Numbered from the stretch's first letter, positions 1-5,226 are shown. The stretch is 6,784 nt of DNA from Clostridiales bacterium (GCA_002869095.1 PKTO01000250.1:1-6784), one strand, 5' to 3'. Numbers and translations are program-made. Notes: generated from the letters alone by a model not told the origin.

Positions 1-4
1 AAAA

Positions 5-16
5 GGGGGGTACGAA
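5..16 (+). promoter_or_regulatory. Ribosome binding site of the first rhodanese
   Basis: A run of six G residues (5-10) preceded by A residues lies 6 nt before the ATG at 17. It is a G-rich rather than canonical AGGAGG site, but the spacing is normal and no better start lies downstream. The promoter lies outside the window. Confidence 0.6.
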
Positions 17-403
17 ATGGCGCAATTATCAACAAATGTAGAGAAGTATTTCAAGGAACTTAAGTGCGGCTTCAACAATCTCATAACAGCCGAAGAATTG
101 TTGAAAAGCAAGGAAGCTGGAAAGGAAATGTTCCTGCTGGATATCCGCAAAGAAGAAGATTATTCACAGGGACACTTGGAAGGTGCTTTTCATGCAGAAT
201 GGAAAGAAGTGGGAGAATTCATAGAAGAGGATGTCTTCGGAAAGGATGACAGGATAATTGTCATTTGCTATTCCGGGCAGACAGCCGGACAAGTGGTGGG
301 AATCCTAAAATCTTTGGGCTACGATGCCTGTGCATTGAAGGGCGGCATGGTTACAGGCTCTGAAAACGATAATCTTCACATCGAAGCAAGTTGCGCAACC
401 TGA
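17..403 (+). CDS. Single-domain rhodanese-like protein (first of a tandem pair)
   Basis: A 128-residue protein made of one rhodanese domain, the usual length for single-domain sulfurtransferases. The family moves sulfane sulfur through a persulfide on a loop cysteine. Visible family features are LDIR at 41-44 (the conserved aspartate/arginine strand), the GHLEGAFH segment at 52-59, and the active-site loop CYSGQTA at 84-90 with Cys84 as the predicted persulfide carrier, followed by the GY...ALKGGM tail around 101-111. There is no signal peptide or membrane segment, so it should be cytoplasmic. Additional cysteines are Cys17, Cys105 and Cys126. A paralogue follows after 53 nt, so the two are probably one transcript ending at the terminator at 872-900. 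The sulfur donor and acceptor cannot be told from sequence. Confidence 0.9.
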   Translation: MAQLSTNVEKYFKELKCGFNNLITAEELLKSKEAGKEMFLLDIRKEEDYSQGHLEGAFHAEWKEVGEFIEEDVFGKDDRIIVICYSGQTAGQVVGILKSLGYDACALKGGMVTGSENDNLHIEASCAT

Positions 404-412
404 AGTTGATTC

Positions 413-429
413 TGCCTCCGGTGGAGGCA
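413..429 (+). other. Perfect hairpin between the two rhodanese genes
   Basis: The arms TGCCTCC (413-419) and GGAGGCA (423-429) form a 7-bp GC-rich stem with a GGT loop. It is followed by an A-rich stretch rather than a T-run, so it is not a plus-strand intrinsic terminator. The 5' arm is also complementary to the ribosome binding site GGAGG of the next gene (445-449). It may be an mRNA-processing, stabilising or translation-control element; function is inferred. Confidence 0.5.
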
Positions 430-444
430 AAATAAAAAAATAAT

Positions 445-449
445 GGAGG
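445..449 (+). promoter_or_regulatory. Ribosome binding site deciding the start of the second rhodanese
   Basis: GGAGG sits only 1 nt before an ATG at 451 but 7 nt before the in-frame ATG at 457. The spacing makes 457 the likely start. The protein then also matches its paralogue in N-terminal length, with the active cysteine at residue 84 in both. Confidence 0.75.
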
Positions 450-456
450 AATGAGC

Positions 457-849
457 ATGACTGTTTTGAATGCGGAAATAAAAAAATATTTCTTAGATAT
501 TGAAAATGGAATAAACAACCTGATTACAGACCAGGACCTATATGAAAAGATTGAAAATAATGAAGACCTTTTTCTTTTGGACATCCGCAACAAGGAAGAC
601 TTTGAAGAGAATCATCTTAAAGGCGCTTTCCACTCAGCTTGGGACGAAGTGGGCGAATGCATCAAGAAGGATGTCTTTACAAAAGACGACAAAATCATCG
701 TCATCTGCTATTCCGGTCAAACGGCCGGCCAGACGGTTGGCATTCTAAGATCCATGGGATACAATGCTTGTGCATTGAAGGGCGGAATGGTGACCGGCTC
801 CGAAAATGACAATCTATACATAGAAAGCAAGTGTAAAACTACCGTTTAG
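457..849 (+). CDS. Single-domain rhodanese-like protein (second of a tandem pair)
   Basis: A 130-residue cytoplasmic rhodanese, a tandem paralogue of the gene before it. Starting at 457, the landmarks fall at the same residues: LDIR at 41-44, active-site loop CYSGQTA at 84-90 with Cys84, and the terminal ALKGGM motif. By eye the two proteins are about 66% identical over about 117 aligned residues. Identity is concentrated in the catalytic C-terminal half: residues 104-120 are the same in both, while the segment around 22-40 has diverged. The role is sulfane-sulfur transfer or storage by analogy with the family; no partner is encoded in the window that would fix a pathway. An in-frame ATG at 451 would add two residues but is too close to the ribosome binding site. 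Confidence 0.9.
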   Translation: MTVLNAEIKKYFLDIENGINNLITDQDLYEKIENNEDLFLLDIRNKEDFEENHLKGAFHSAWDEVGECIKKDVFTKDDKIIVICYSGQTAGQTVGILRSMGYNACALKGGMVTGSENDNLYIESKCKTTV

Positions 850-871
850 AAAATAAATGCAAAATCAACCG

Positions 872-900
872 AAAGGGCCCTCCCGAGGGCTCTTTTGTTT
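872..900 (+). terminator. Intrinsic terminator after the rhodanese pair
   Basis: The arms 872-882 and 885-895 pair over 11 positions with one G-U (inner pairs probably open to give a larger loop). The stem core is GGGCCCTC with GAGGGCTC, followed by TTTTGTTT. It ends the rhodanese transcript 22 nt after the second stop codon. Confidence 0.88.
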
Positions 901-1021
901 GCTTGAAAATCGAACCTTTCCCTTTAAAAGCCAGACAACCCTTAATAAGCCGTGTGCTCATGCATAATGAAATATCAGCCATATTAAAAGCATCGCTTTC
1001 AATCTTTGTGGTAAACTGAAA

Positions 1022-1027
1022 GATAAT
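1022..1027 (+). promoter_or_regulatory. Possible -10 box for the Fe-S protein gene
   Basis: GATAAT matches the -10 consensus at five of six positions and lies 41 nt before the ATG at 1069. No good -35 is found; the best is TTCAAT at 998-1003 with an 18-nt spacer. A 6-bp inverted repeat, CTTTCA (996-1001) and TGAAAG (1017-1022), brackets the spacer and could be an operator. The rest of the gap 901-1068 holds nothing I can name. Confidence 0.25.
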
Positions 1028-1068
1028 ATCTACAAAAATTAGAGTCTATGCAGAAATAGGGAGGTTTT

Positions 1069-2322
1069 ATGGCACACTTAACGGGAAGAACGGGTTATAA
1101 AGAACTGATAGACCGCTACAACAGATTTCCTCAAGGCGCACCGGAAGCTGAATCCCTGTACGAAATTTTAAAGATTATGTTTACCCACGAAGAAGCATCC
1201 CTTGTATCTCTTTTGCCAATAAAACCTTTCAGCGTCAAGGACGCGTCCAGGATTTGGGGCAAGTCGGAGGGGGATGCATATGACATCTTGAATGGCTTGG
1301 CGGAAAAGGCTCTGCTCCTTGATATGAATGATGCCAAAGAGCAGAAATATGTGGTTCCGCCCCCCATGATAGGTTTTTTTGAATTTGCCCTTATGAGGAC
1401 AGGCGGACATTTTGACCAAAAGTTGCTTAGCGAATTATTCCATCAATATCTGGAAACCGAAGAAGATTTCATGAGGAAGCTTTTGTCCCTTAAAACTCCG
1501 ATTGGCAGAATCTTGGTAAACGAAAAAGCGGTTAAAAAAACCGATGAGGTTTATGTATTGGATTATGAAAGGGCGACAAAAATAATACAAAACGCCGAAA
1601 GCATTGGCGTAAGCAGATGCTATTGCAGACACAAGGCGGAACATCTCGGCGAGCATTGCGATGCCCCTCAAGAGGTTTGCCTTTCCCTAAACAACTTATC
1701 GCAGTCTTTGTCCAAGCACGGCTACGCAAAGCTTATTTCAAATGAAAGAGCTCTTGAGATACTGGAATTGGCGTATGAACACAATCTTATCCAATTTGCC
1801 GAAAACGTCAAAGATGACGTCGGCTTCATATGCAATTGCTGCTCATGCTGCTGCATGGCGCTGAAAGGCGCAAGGAAAATGGGCATTCCGCAAACAATAA
1901 GCTCATCAAACTTCATTGCCACTTTGAATGACTTATGTGTCGGATGCAGAAAATGCATGGACGTTTGTCCCCTGGGCTGTTTCAAGCTGGATGGAGAAGG
2001 GAAAATAACGTTGGACTCGACCCTGTGCATAGGGTGCGGAGTGTGTGAAAGAGTCTGCAAGGTGAACGCTGTCGAGATGGTCCCGAGAGAGAAAAGGGTC
2101 TTTACACCGGTCAATACAGTTCACAAACTTATACTCGAGGCAATCGAAACAGATACCCTGCACAACTTGATTTTCGACAATCAGGCAATGTACAGCCACA
2201 GATTCATGGCTGCATTCACAGGCGCATTTTTGAGATTGCCGCCAGTAAAGCAAGTGCTGGTCAGCGAAAAATTCCAGTCCAAATATTTAATGAAATTGAT
2301 TGAATCTGCAGATATCAAATAG
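1069..2322 (+). CDS. 4Fe-4S binding protein with winged-helix-like N-terminus and extra cysteine clusters
   Basis: A 417-residue cytoplasmic protein. Residues of about 27-105 are rich in helix and end in a short strand-like stretch, consistent with a winged-helix fold (inference). The middle carries CYC at 184-186 followed by RHK, then Cys197 and Cys204. A dense cluster, CNCCSCCC, lies at 255-262. The C-terminal part has two ferredoxin motifs, each able to ligate a [4Fe-4S] cluster: Cys290, 293, 296, 300 followed by Pro, and Cys320, 323, 326, 330. Similar uncharacterised Fe-S proteins occur in anaerobic bacteria and archaea, and I recall no established function. It could carry electrons or act as a redox-responsive protein. 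AGGGAGG at 1058-1064 precedes the ATG by 4 nt. It is probably monocistronic, with terminators on both sides. A link to the upstream rhodaneses (sulfur supply) is possible but unproven. Confidence 0.85.
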   Translation: MAHLTGRTGYKELIDRYNRFPQGAPEAESLYEILKIMFTHEEASLVSLLPIKPFSVKDASRIWGKSEGDAYDILNGLAEKALLLDMNDAKEQKYVVPPPMIGFFEFALMRTGGHFDQKLLSELFHQYLETEEDFMRKLLSLKTPIGRILVNEKAVKKTDEVYVLDYERATKIIQNAESIGVSRCYCRHKAEHLGEHCDAPQEVCLSLNNLSQSLSKHGYAKLISNERALEILELAYEHNLIQFAENVKDDVGFICNCCSCCCMALKGARKMGIPQTISSSNFIATLNDLCVGCRKCMDVCPLGCFKLDGEGKITLDSTLCIGCGVCERVCKVNAVEMVPREKRVFTPVNTVHKLILEAIETDTLHNLIFDNQAMYSHRFMAAFTGAFLRLPPVKQVLVSEKFQSKYLMKLIESADIK

Positions 2323-2364
2323 ATCAACCGTCTCCGGTCATCCTTAATGATTCAGTCATCCACA

Positions 2365-2394
2365 AAAAAAGAGAGCAAATATGCTCTCTTTTTT
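2365..2394. terminator. Bidirectional intrinsic terminator between convergent genes
   Basis: A perfect 13-bp stem, 2365-2377 with 2382-2394, core GAGAGCA/TGCTCTC, with a 4-nt loop. An A-run on the left and a T-run on the right give a U-tract in both directions. It serves the plus-strand Fe-S gene (stop at 2322) and the minus-strand ABC-F gene (stop at 2445). Confidence 0.92.
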
Positions 2395-2444
2395 GACTCA
2401 ATCCTATGATTTCAGCCTTCCGGCCAATTGTCACAAATACCCGC

Positions 2445-4181
2445 CTATAGTGATTCAATCAGCTTCTCAAGCTCCTCGCAAAGCAATTTTGCGTTCTCAA
2501 AATCACTGTCTTTCAAGGCCATTGCTATTTTCTTTTCAAGTGTTCTTTTATTTTGTTCTCTATGCAAATAGTCTTTGTCGAAATGATTGGAATAAATCAT
2601 CTTCCTGAATTTTTTCATGCCCATCTTTCTGATATGCTTGTCTTCGATGACCAGAACATAGTCCATGCAATTCGCAATAGAATAATAATCATGAGAAATC
2701 ATTATTGCCGCACCGCCATATTCTTCCAAGGCATTTTCCAGAGCCATTTGTGTATATGTGTCCAAATGGCTTGTGGGTTCGTCGAGAAGCAGCAAATTCG
2801 CTTTGCTGTGTGAAAACTTGGCCAGTTGAAGTATGTTTTTTTCTCCTCCGGACAGAGACCCTATGTGCCTGCTAAGGTCTTTATCAAATCCATAACCGTA
2901 AAGGTGCGACTTTATCTCGCTAACAGTCTCAAATCCCGCATCAAAGAACTCATCGACTATTGTATTTGATTCATCCAGTATTTCACCTTGCAACTGGGAC
3001 AGATAGGCAATCTCGACATCGGAATTCATTTCGATTGAATCGCTTTCGTTTTTGAATATATCCCTCATCAAGGTTGTTTTACCGGATCCGTTTGGGCCGA
3101 TGAGGGCCACCTTGTCATTGGCCCTTATCTCGAAGTTTACATCTGAAAGAAGCTCTTCATCAAAGGCTGCGCAGTAATTGTCAACTTTCAAGACAATGGA
3201 ATCTTCAATTTCATTATCCACATCCAAGCTGATTTCAGGCTGCTTGATATCTACGAACGGCGCATTGGTTCTGCTCTTTTCCAGCCTCTTTTGGATTTTA
3301 ATCCTTGCTATGAGGGATTTCCCTTTCGAAGCGTCGGAATTATATGTTGCTATGTCTCTCAGCTTGTCTATCATAATTTCATTGCGGAGCATTTCCTGGT
3401 CGTCGGCAAAGGCCAGTTCCTGCATTTCTATTTTGCTTTGCAAAAGCGAGAAGTTGTAGTCAATATATCTTCCGTCAAACTCTTGTATCTCCATGTTTTC
3501 GAGATGCACAATCTTGTTGAAACAGTGATTCAACAAATATCTGTTGTGGGTAATGATCAGCATGGTCCCTTTGTGGGAATTGATCAGTTTTTCCAGTGAA
3601 ATTAGGTTTTCAAAATCCAGGAACGCATCCGGCTCGTCCATTATTATCAAATCCGGGCAGGTAAGCATTTCCTTGATTACCTGGACAAGCTTGAATTCGC
3701 CGCCGCTGAGTTCAGACACCTTTAGGTCCTTGTGTCTGACCAAATCTGAAAGGTTCAATTTGTTGTTGATTTTGCTTTCGTAGTCATTCCCGCCAATCGC
3801 ATCGAAAGCGTCCAGTGCCTTTTGATACTTTTCCAGCAAAATATCGATATCCGGGGATGTTTCCATTTCTGCGCAAATAGATGTTATTTCATTTTGAAGC
3901 TTAATGTACTCTTGCCCTATATATTCGAATACAGTGGTTTCTTTTGTTTCGTCCAGTTTTGAGAACTGGTTCACGTATCCTATCCTGCAATTCGGGTCCA
4001 TATCCAGTTTGCCGTCGAACATGTACTCTTCCGGATTCATGATTATATCCATCAGTGTGCTTTTGCCACTTCCGCTTCTTCCAATAAACGCGCAGTGCTG
4101 GCCGTCTTCGAGTTCAAATGAAACCTTGTTGTACAGCTCCTTTTGCGGATATGAGTAAGACAGGCTATCAACTTTTATCAT
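2445..4181 (-). CDS. ABC-F family ATPase (ribosome-protection/translation-factor type)
   Basis: A 578-residue protein with two ABC ATPase domains in one chain and no membrane segments, which defines ABC-F. Domain 1 has Walker A GRSGSGKST (34-42), signature LSGGE (158-162), Walker B ending MDEP (181-184) and switch His212. Domain 2 has Walker A GPNGSGKTT (362-370), signature LSGGE (443-447), DEPTSHLD (467-474) and His497. The charged helical linker of about 240-310 corresponds to the P-site tRNA interaction motif region. A charged C-terminal tail (about 540-578) looks coiled-coil. ABC-F proteins bind the ribosomal E site; some dislodge antibiotics from the peptidyl-transferase centre, others are translation factors, and sequence alone does not separate these. 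AAGGAAGGG at 4188-4196 lies 6 nt before the start. The divergent TipAS-type regulator and the hairpin in the leader favour a drug-response role. Domain 1 has DEPDAFLD rather than the common DEPTNHLD. Confidence 0.92.
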   Translation of the reverse strand: MIKVDSLSYSYPQKELYNKVSFELEDGQHCAFIGRSGSGKSTLMDIIMNPEEYMFDGKLDMDPNCRIGYVNQFSKLDETKETTVFEYIGQEYIKLQNEITSICAEMETSPDIDILLEKYQKALDAFDAIGGNDYESKINNKLNLSDLVRHKDLKVSELSGGEFKLVQVIKEMLTCPDLIIMDEPDAFLDFENLISLEKLINSHKGTMLIITHNRYLLNHCFNKIVHLENMEIQEFDGRYIDYNFSLLQSKIEMQELAFADDQEMLRNEIMIDKLRDIATYNSDASKGKSLIARIKIQKRLEKSRTNAPFVDIKQPEISLDVDNEIEDSIVLKVDNYCAAFDEELLSDVNFEIRANDKVALIGPNGSGKTTLMRDIFKNESDSIEMNSDVEIAYLSQLQGEILDESNTIVDEFFDAGFETVSEIKSHLYGYGFDKDLSRHIGSLSGGEKNILQLAKFSHSKANLLLLDEPTSHLDTYTQMALENALEEYGGAAIMISHDYYSIANCMDYVLVIEDKHIRKMGMKKFRKMIYSNHFDKDYLHREQNKRTLEKKIAMALKDSDFENAKLLCEELEKLIESL

Positions 4182-4187
4182 AATATT

Positions 4188-4196
4188 CCCTTCCTT
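4188..4196 (-). promoter_or_regulatory. Ribosome binding site of the ABC-F gene
   Basis: Read on the minus strand this is AAGGAAGGG, 6 nt before the ATG at 4181. It lies only about 10 nt after the U-tract of the leader hairpin, so any structural change there could also affect translation. Confidence 0.75.
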
Positions 4197-4200
4197 TTAC

Positions 4201-4234
4201 ATTGAAAAAGAGCCTATAAAATAAGCCCTTCAAT
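4201..4234 (-). terminator. Terminator-like hairpin in the ABC-F leader (possible attenuator)
   Basis: On the minus strand, AAGGGCTTAT (4230-4221) pairs with ATAGGCTCTT (4217-4208) across a TTT loop: 10 pairs including two G-U. It is followed by a short U-run (five T in all at 4209-4205, the first two in the stem). An outer helix, ATTGAA (4234-4229) with TTCAAT (4206-4201), can extend it with a three-T bulge. It stands about 20 nt upstream of the ABC-F start, with no gene end nearby that would need a terminator in that direction. Leader attenuation is known for several ABC-F resistance genes; here it is inferred. Confidence 0.6.
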
Positions 4235-4291
4235 ATATAATATTTCCATCGCAACTATGCAATTGGTTTTATTTGGTTTGATATTTCCTTC

Positions 4292-4309
4292 AGTATACCG
4301 TGATATACT
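4292..4309. repeat. Inverted repeat AGTATA-N6-TATACT
   Basis: Perfect 6-bp arms at 4292-4297 and 4304-4309. The inner bases allow one more G-C and one G-U pair in RNA. It may be an operator or a leader hairpin upstream of the ABC-F gene. The minus-strand half TATACT also resembles a -10 box but has no convincing -35. Confidence 0.4.
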
Positions 4310-4358
4310 AACACTTTTCATTGATGATTACAATCGTTTAAGGCCAATTCCTTTATTC

Positions 4359-4373
4359 TTCATGACTCATGAA
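4359..4373. repeat. Perfect 15-bp palindrome TTCATGA-C-TCATGAA
   Basis: Seven-base arms around a single central C. It lies about 40 bp on the ABC-F side of the MerR promoter and just downstream of the candidate minus-strand -10 box, a location typical of a repressor operator. The cognate regulator is unknown. Confidence 0.45.
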
Positions 4374-4377
4374 ATGC

Positions 4378-4400
4378 AATCGCCCACATTTGGCGCGATT
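4378..4400. repeat. Inverted repeat AATCGC-N11-GCGATT overlapping a candidate promoter
   Basis: Perfect 6-bp arms (4378-4383 and 4395-4400). On the minus strand two further C-G pairs form after a bulged G, giving a stable hairpin. It overlaps the candidate minus-strand -10 box at 4398-4403, so a protein bound here could block that promoter. Confidence 0.4.
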
Positions 4401-4428
4401 ATATGATTCCGACTTGACTATGACGCAA
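4398..4428 (-). promoter_or_regulatory. Candidate ABC-F promoter
   Basis: On the minus strand a perfect -10 TATAAT (4403-4398) is preceded by a weak -35 TTGCGT (4428-4423) with a 19-nt spacer. The -35 falls inside the MerR-type operator, so regulator binding could influence both directions. It would give a leader of about 210 nt before the ABC-F start. The -10 is good and the -35 weak. Confidence 0.3.
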
Positions 4429-4444
4429 CGTTATAGTTTATTAT
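4414..4444 (+). promoter_or_regulatory. MerR-type promoter of the TipAS regulator gene
   Basis: The -35 TTGACT (4414-4419) and -10 TATTAT (4439-4444) are separated by 19 bp, the overlong spacer that MerR-family activators correct by twisting DNA. The dyad at 4417-4437 fills the spacer. Transcription should start near 4450, leaving a very short leader before the ATG at 4468. Autoregulation by the gene product is the natural inference. Confidence 0.75.
4417..4437. promoter_or_regulatory. MerR-family operator dyad
   Basis: A 21-bp imperfect dyad: outer arms ACTAT (4417-4421) and ATAGT (4433-4437), inner ACG (4423-4425) and CGT (4429-4431). Eight of ten base positions are symmetric around 4427. 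It lies almost exactly between the -35 and -10 boxes, the standard MerR operator position. Confidence 0.7.
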
Positions 4445-4450
4445 GTAGTT

Positions 4451-4460
4451 AAGGAGGTGA
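4451..4460 (+). promoter_or_regulatory. Ribosome binding site of the MerR/TipAS gene
   Basis: AAGGAGGTGA is an almost full-length match to the anti-Shine-Dalgarno, 7 nt before the ATG at 4468. It indicates strong translation of the full-length regulator. Confidence 0.9.
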
Positions 4461-4467
4461 ACGATTC

Positions 4468-5196
4468 ATGCTAAAAATAAAGGAAGTTGCCGAACTTGCC
4501 GGAATAAGCAAACGAACTCTCCAGTATTATGATGACATAGGTCTGCTTTGCCCAAACAAGTCCGAATCGGGCTACCGGCTTTACGACAGTGGTCATCTGA
4601 ATGATCTCCAGCAAATACTTTTCTTTCGGGAACTCGGCTTTCCCTTGAAAGATATCTCCTGCCTAATGGGCGATTCCTCCTTCGAGCATGGGGATGCCCT
4701 GAAAAAACATAGAAGAATGCTTGAGAAAAAACAAGACCGGTTAGGCAAAATGATAGCAACTATAGACAAAACCCTAAAATGCATTGAAGGAGGATATGCA
4801 ATGAGCGACAAAGAGAAATTTCAAGGATTCGATTTTGCATCAAAAGATCCCAACGAAAAAGAGGCCCGCAAGAGATGGGGCGATGAAGCCGTGGATGAAA
4901 CAAAAGATAGAATCAAGGGAAATGAAAAGGAAATGAGCGAAGGAATGAACGAAATCTACAGAAAACTTGCCAGTATCAGACACCTGAGCCCCGAGTCCGC
5001 CGAAGCTCAGGATGCCATAGGCGAATGGTTCTCTTTCTTGAACAGAATAGGAACATACTCCCTCGAAGCCTTCGAGGAACTGGGGGAAATGTATGTTGAA
5101 GATGAACGCTTCACCAACAACATCGACAAATTCGGAAAAGGCCTCGCCGCATTCATGAAAGATGCAATGAAAGTCTATGCGCAAAGCAACAAATGA
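4468..5196 (+). CDS. MerR-family transcriptional activator with TipAS drug-recognition domain
   Basis: A 242-residue regulator. Residues 1-70 are the MerR winged-helix DNA-binding domain: helix-turn-helix near 4-22 with the conserved RTLQYYDDIGLL block (16-27) and SGYRLYD wing (34-40). Residues of about 75-108 form the dimerisation coiled coil. Residues of about 120-240 match a TipAS-type helical domain, with KRWGDEA at 135-141 and the MYVEDERF and GLAAFMKDA stretches near 208-233. In the founding Streptomyces TipAL, this domain captures thiopeptide antibiotics and triggers activation; Bacillus Mta has the same architecture. The TipAS part here has no cysteine (Cys28, Cys65 and Cys105 are all N-terminal), so covalent capture as in TipAL is unlikely and ligand binding would be non-covalent. 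Its own promoter carries a matching operator. The divergent ABC-F gene is a plausible second target. Confidence 0.9.
   Translation: MLKIKEVAELAGISKRTLQYYDDIGLLCPNKSESGYRLYDSGHLNDLQQILFFRELGFPLKDISCLMGDSSFEHGDALKKHRRMLEKKQDRLGKMIATIDKTLKCIEGGYAMSDKEKFQGFDFASKDPNEKEARKRWGDEAVDETKDRIKGNEKEMSEGMNEIYRKLASIRHLSPESAEAQDAIGEWFSFLNRIGTYSLEAFEELGEMYVEDERFTNNIDKFGKGLAAFMKDAMKVYAQSNK
4787..4793 (+). promoter_or_regulatory. Internal ribosome binding site within the MerR/TipAS gene
   Basis: AAGGAGG followed by a 7-nt spacer and an in-frame ATG at 4801. Strength and spacing equal those of the gene's own site at 4451. It falls at the junction between the coiled coil and the TipAS domain, where a second product would be a complete domain. 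Confidence 0.65.
4801..5196 (+). CDS. Predicted short isoform: stand-alone TipAS domain from an internal start
   Basis: Nested in frame inside the regulator gene. It starts at codon 112 (ATG 4801) and shares the stop, giving 131 residues that cover the TipAS domain without the DNA-binding and dimerisation parts. In Streptomyces tipA the same arrangement is known: TipAS, of about 144 residues, is made from an internal start of the tipAL message and sequesters the antibiotic. Here the support is the AAGGAGG site at 4787-4793 with ideal spacing and a start at a domain boundary. Expression is inferred, and a chance Shine-Dalgarno match in Glu-Gly-Gly codons cannot be excluded from one sequence. 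Confidence 0.5.
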   Translation: MSDKEKFQGFDFASKDPNEKEARKRWGDEAVDETKDRIKGNEKEMSEGMNEIYRKLASIRHLSPESAEAQDAIGEWFSFLNRIGTYSLEAFEELGEMYVEDERFTNNIDKFGKGLAAFMKDAMKVYAQSNK

Positions 5197-5226
5197 TGCA
5201 AATGCAATTGCGCTGAAATACAAAAT

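Noticed and set aside
451..456. ATG at 451 as start of the second rhodanese
   Set aside because: Only 1 nt separates it from GGAGG; the ATG at 457 has a 7-nt spacer and matches the paralogue's N-terminal length.
1722..2114. 130-codon minus-strand open frame inside the Fe-S protein gene
   Set aside because: It lies antisense to conserved ferredoxin motifs, has no ribosome binding site I can see, and its composition looks like a reverse-frame shadow.
2381..2608. 75-codon plus-strand open frame starting in the terminator hairpin
   Set aside because: It begins inside a terminator loop and then runs antisense to the end of the ABC-F gene.
4304..4330. Alternative minus-strand promoter TTGTAA-N17-TAGTAT
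   Set aside because: Both boxes match consensus at only four of six positions; the TATAAT at 4398-4403 is better, though this one is not excluded.
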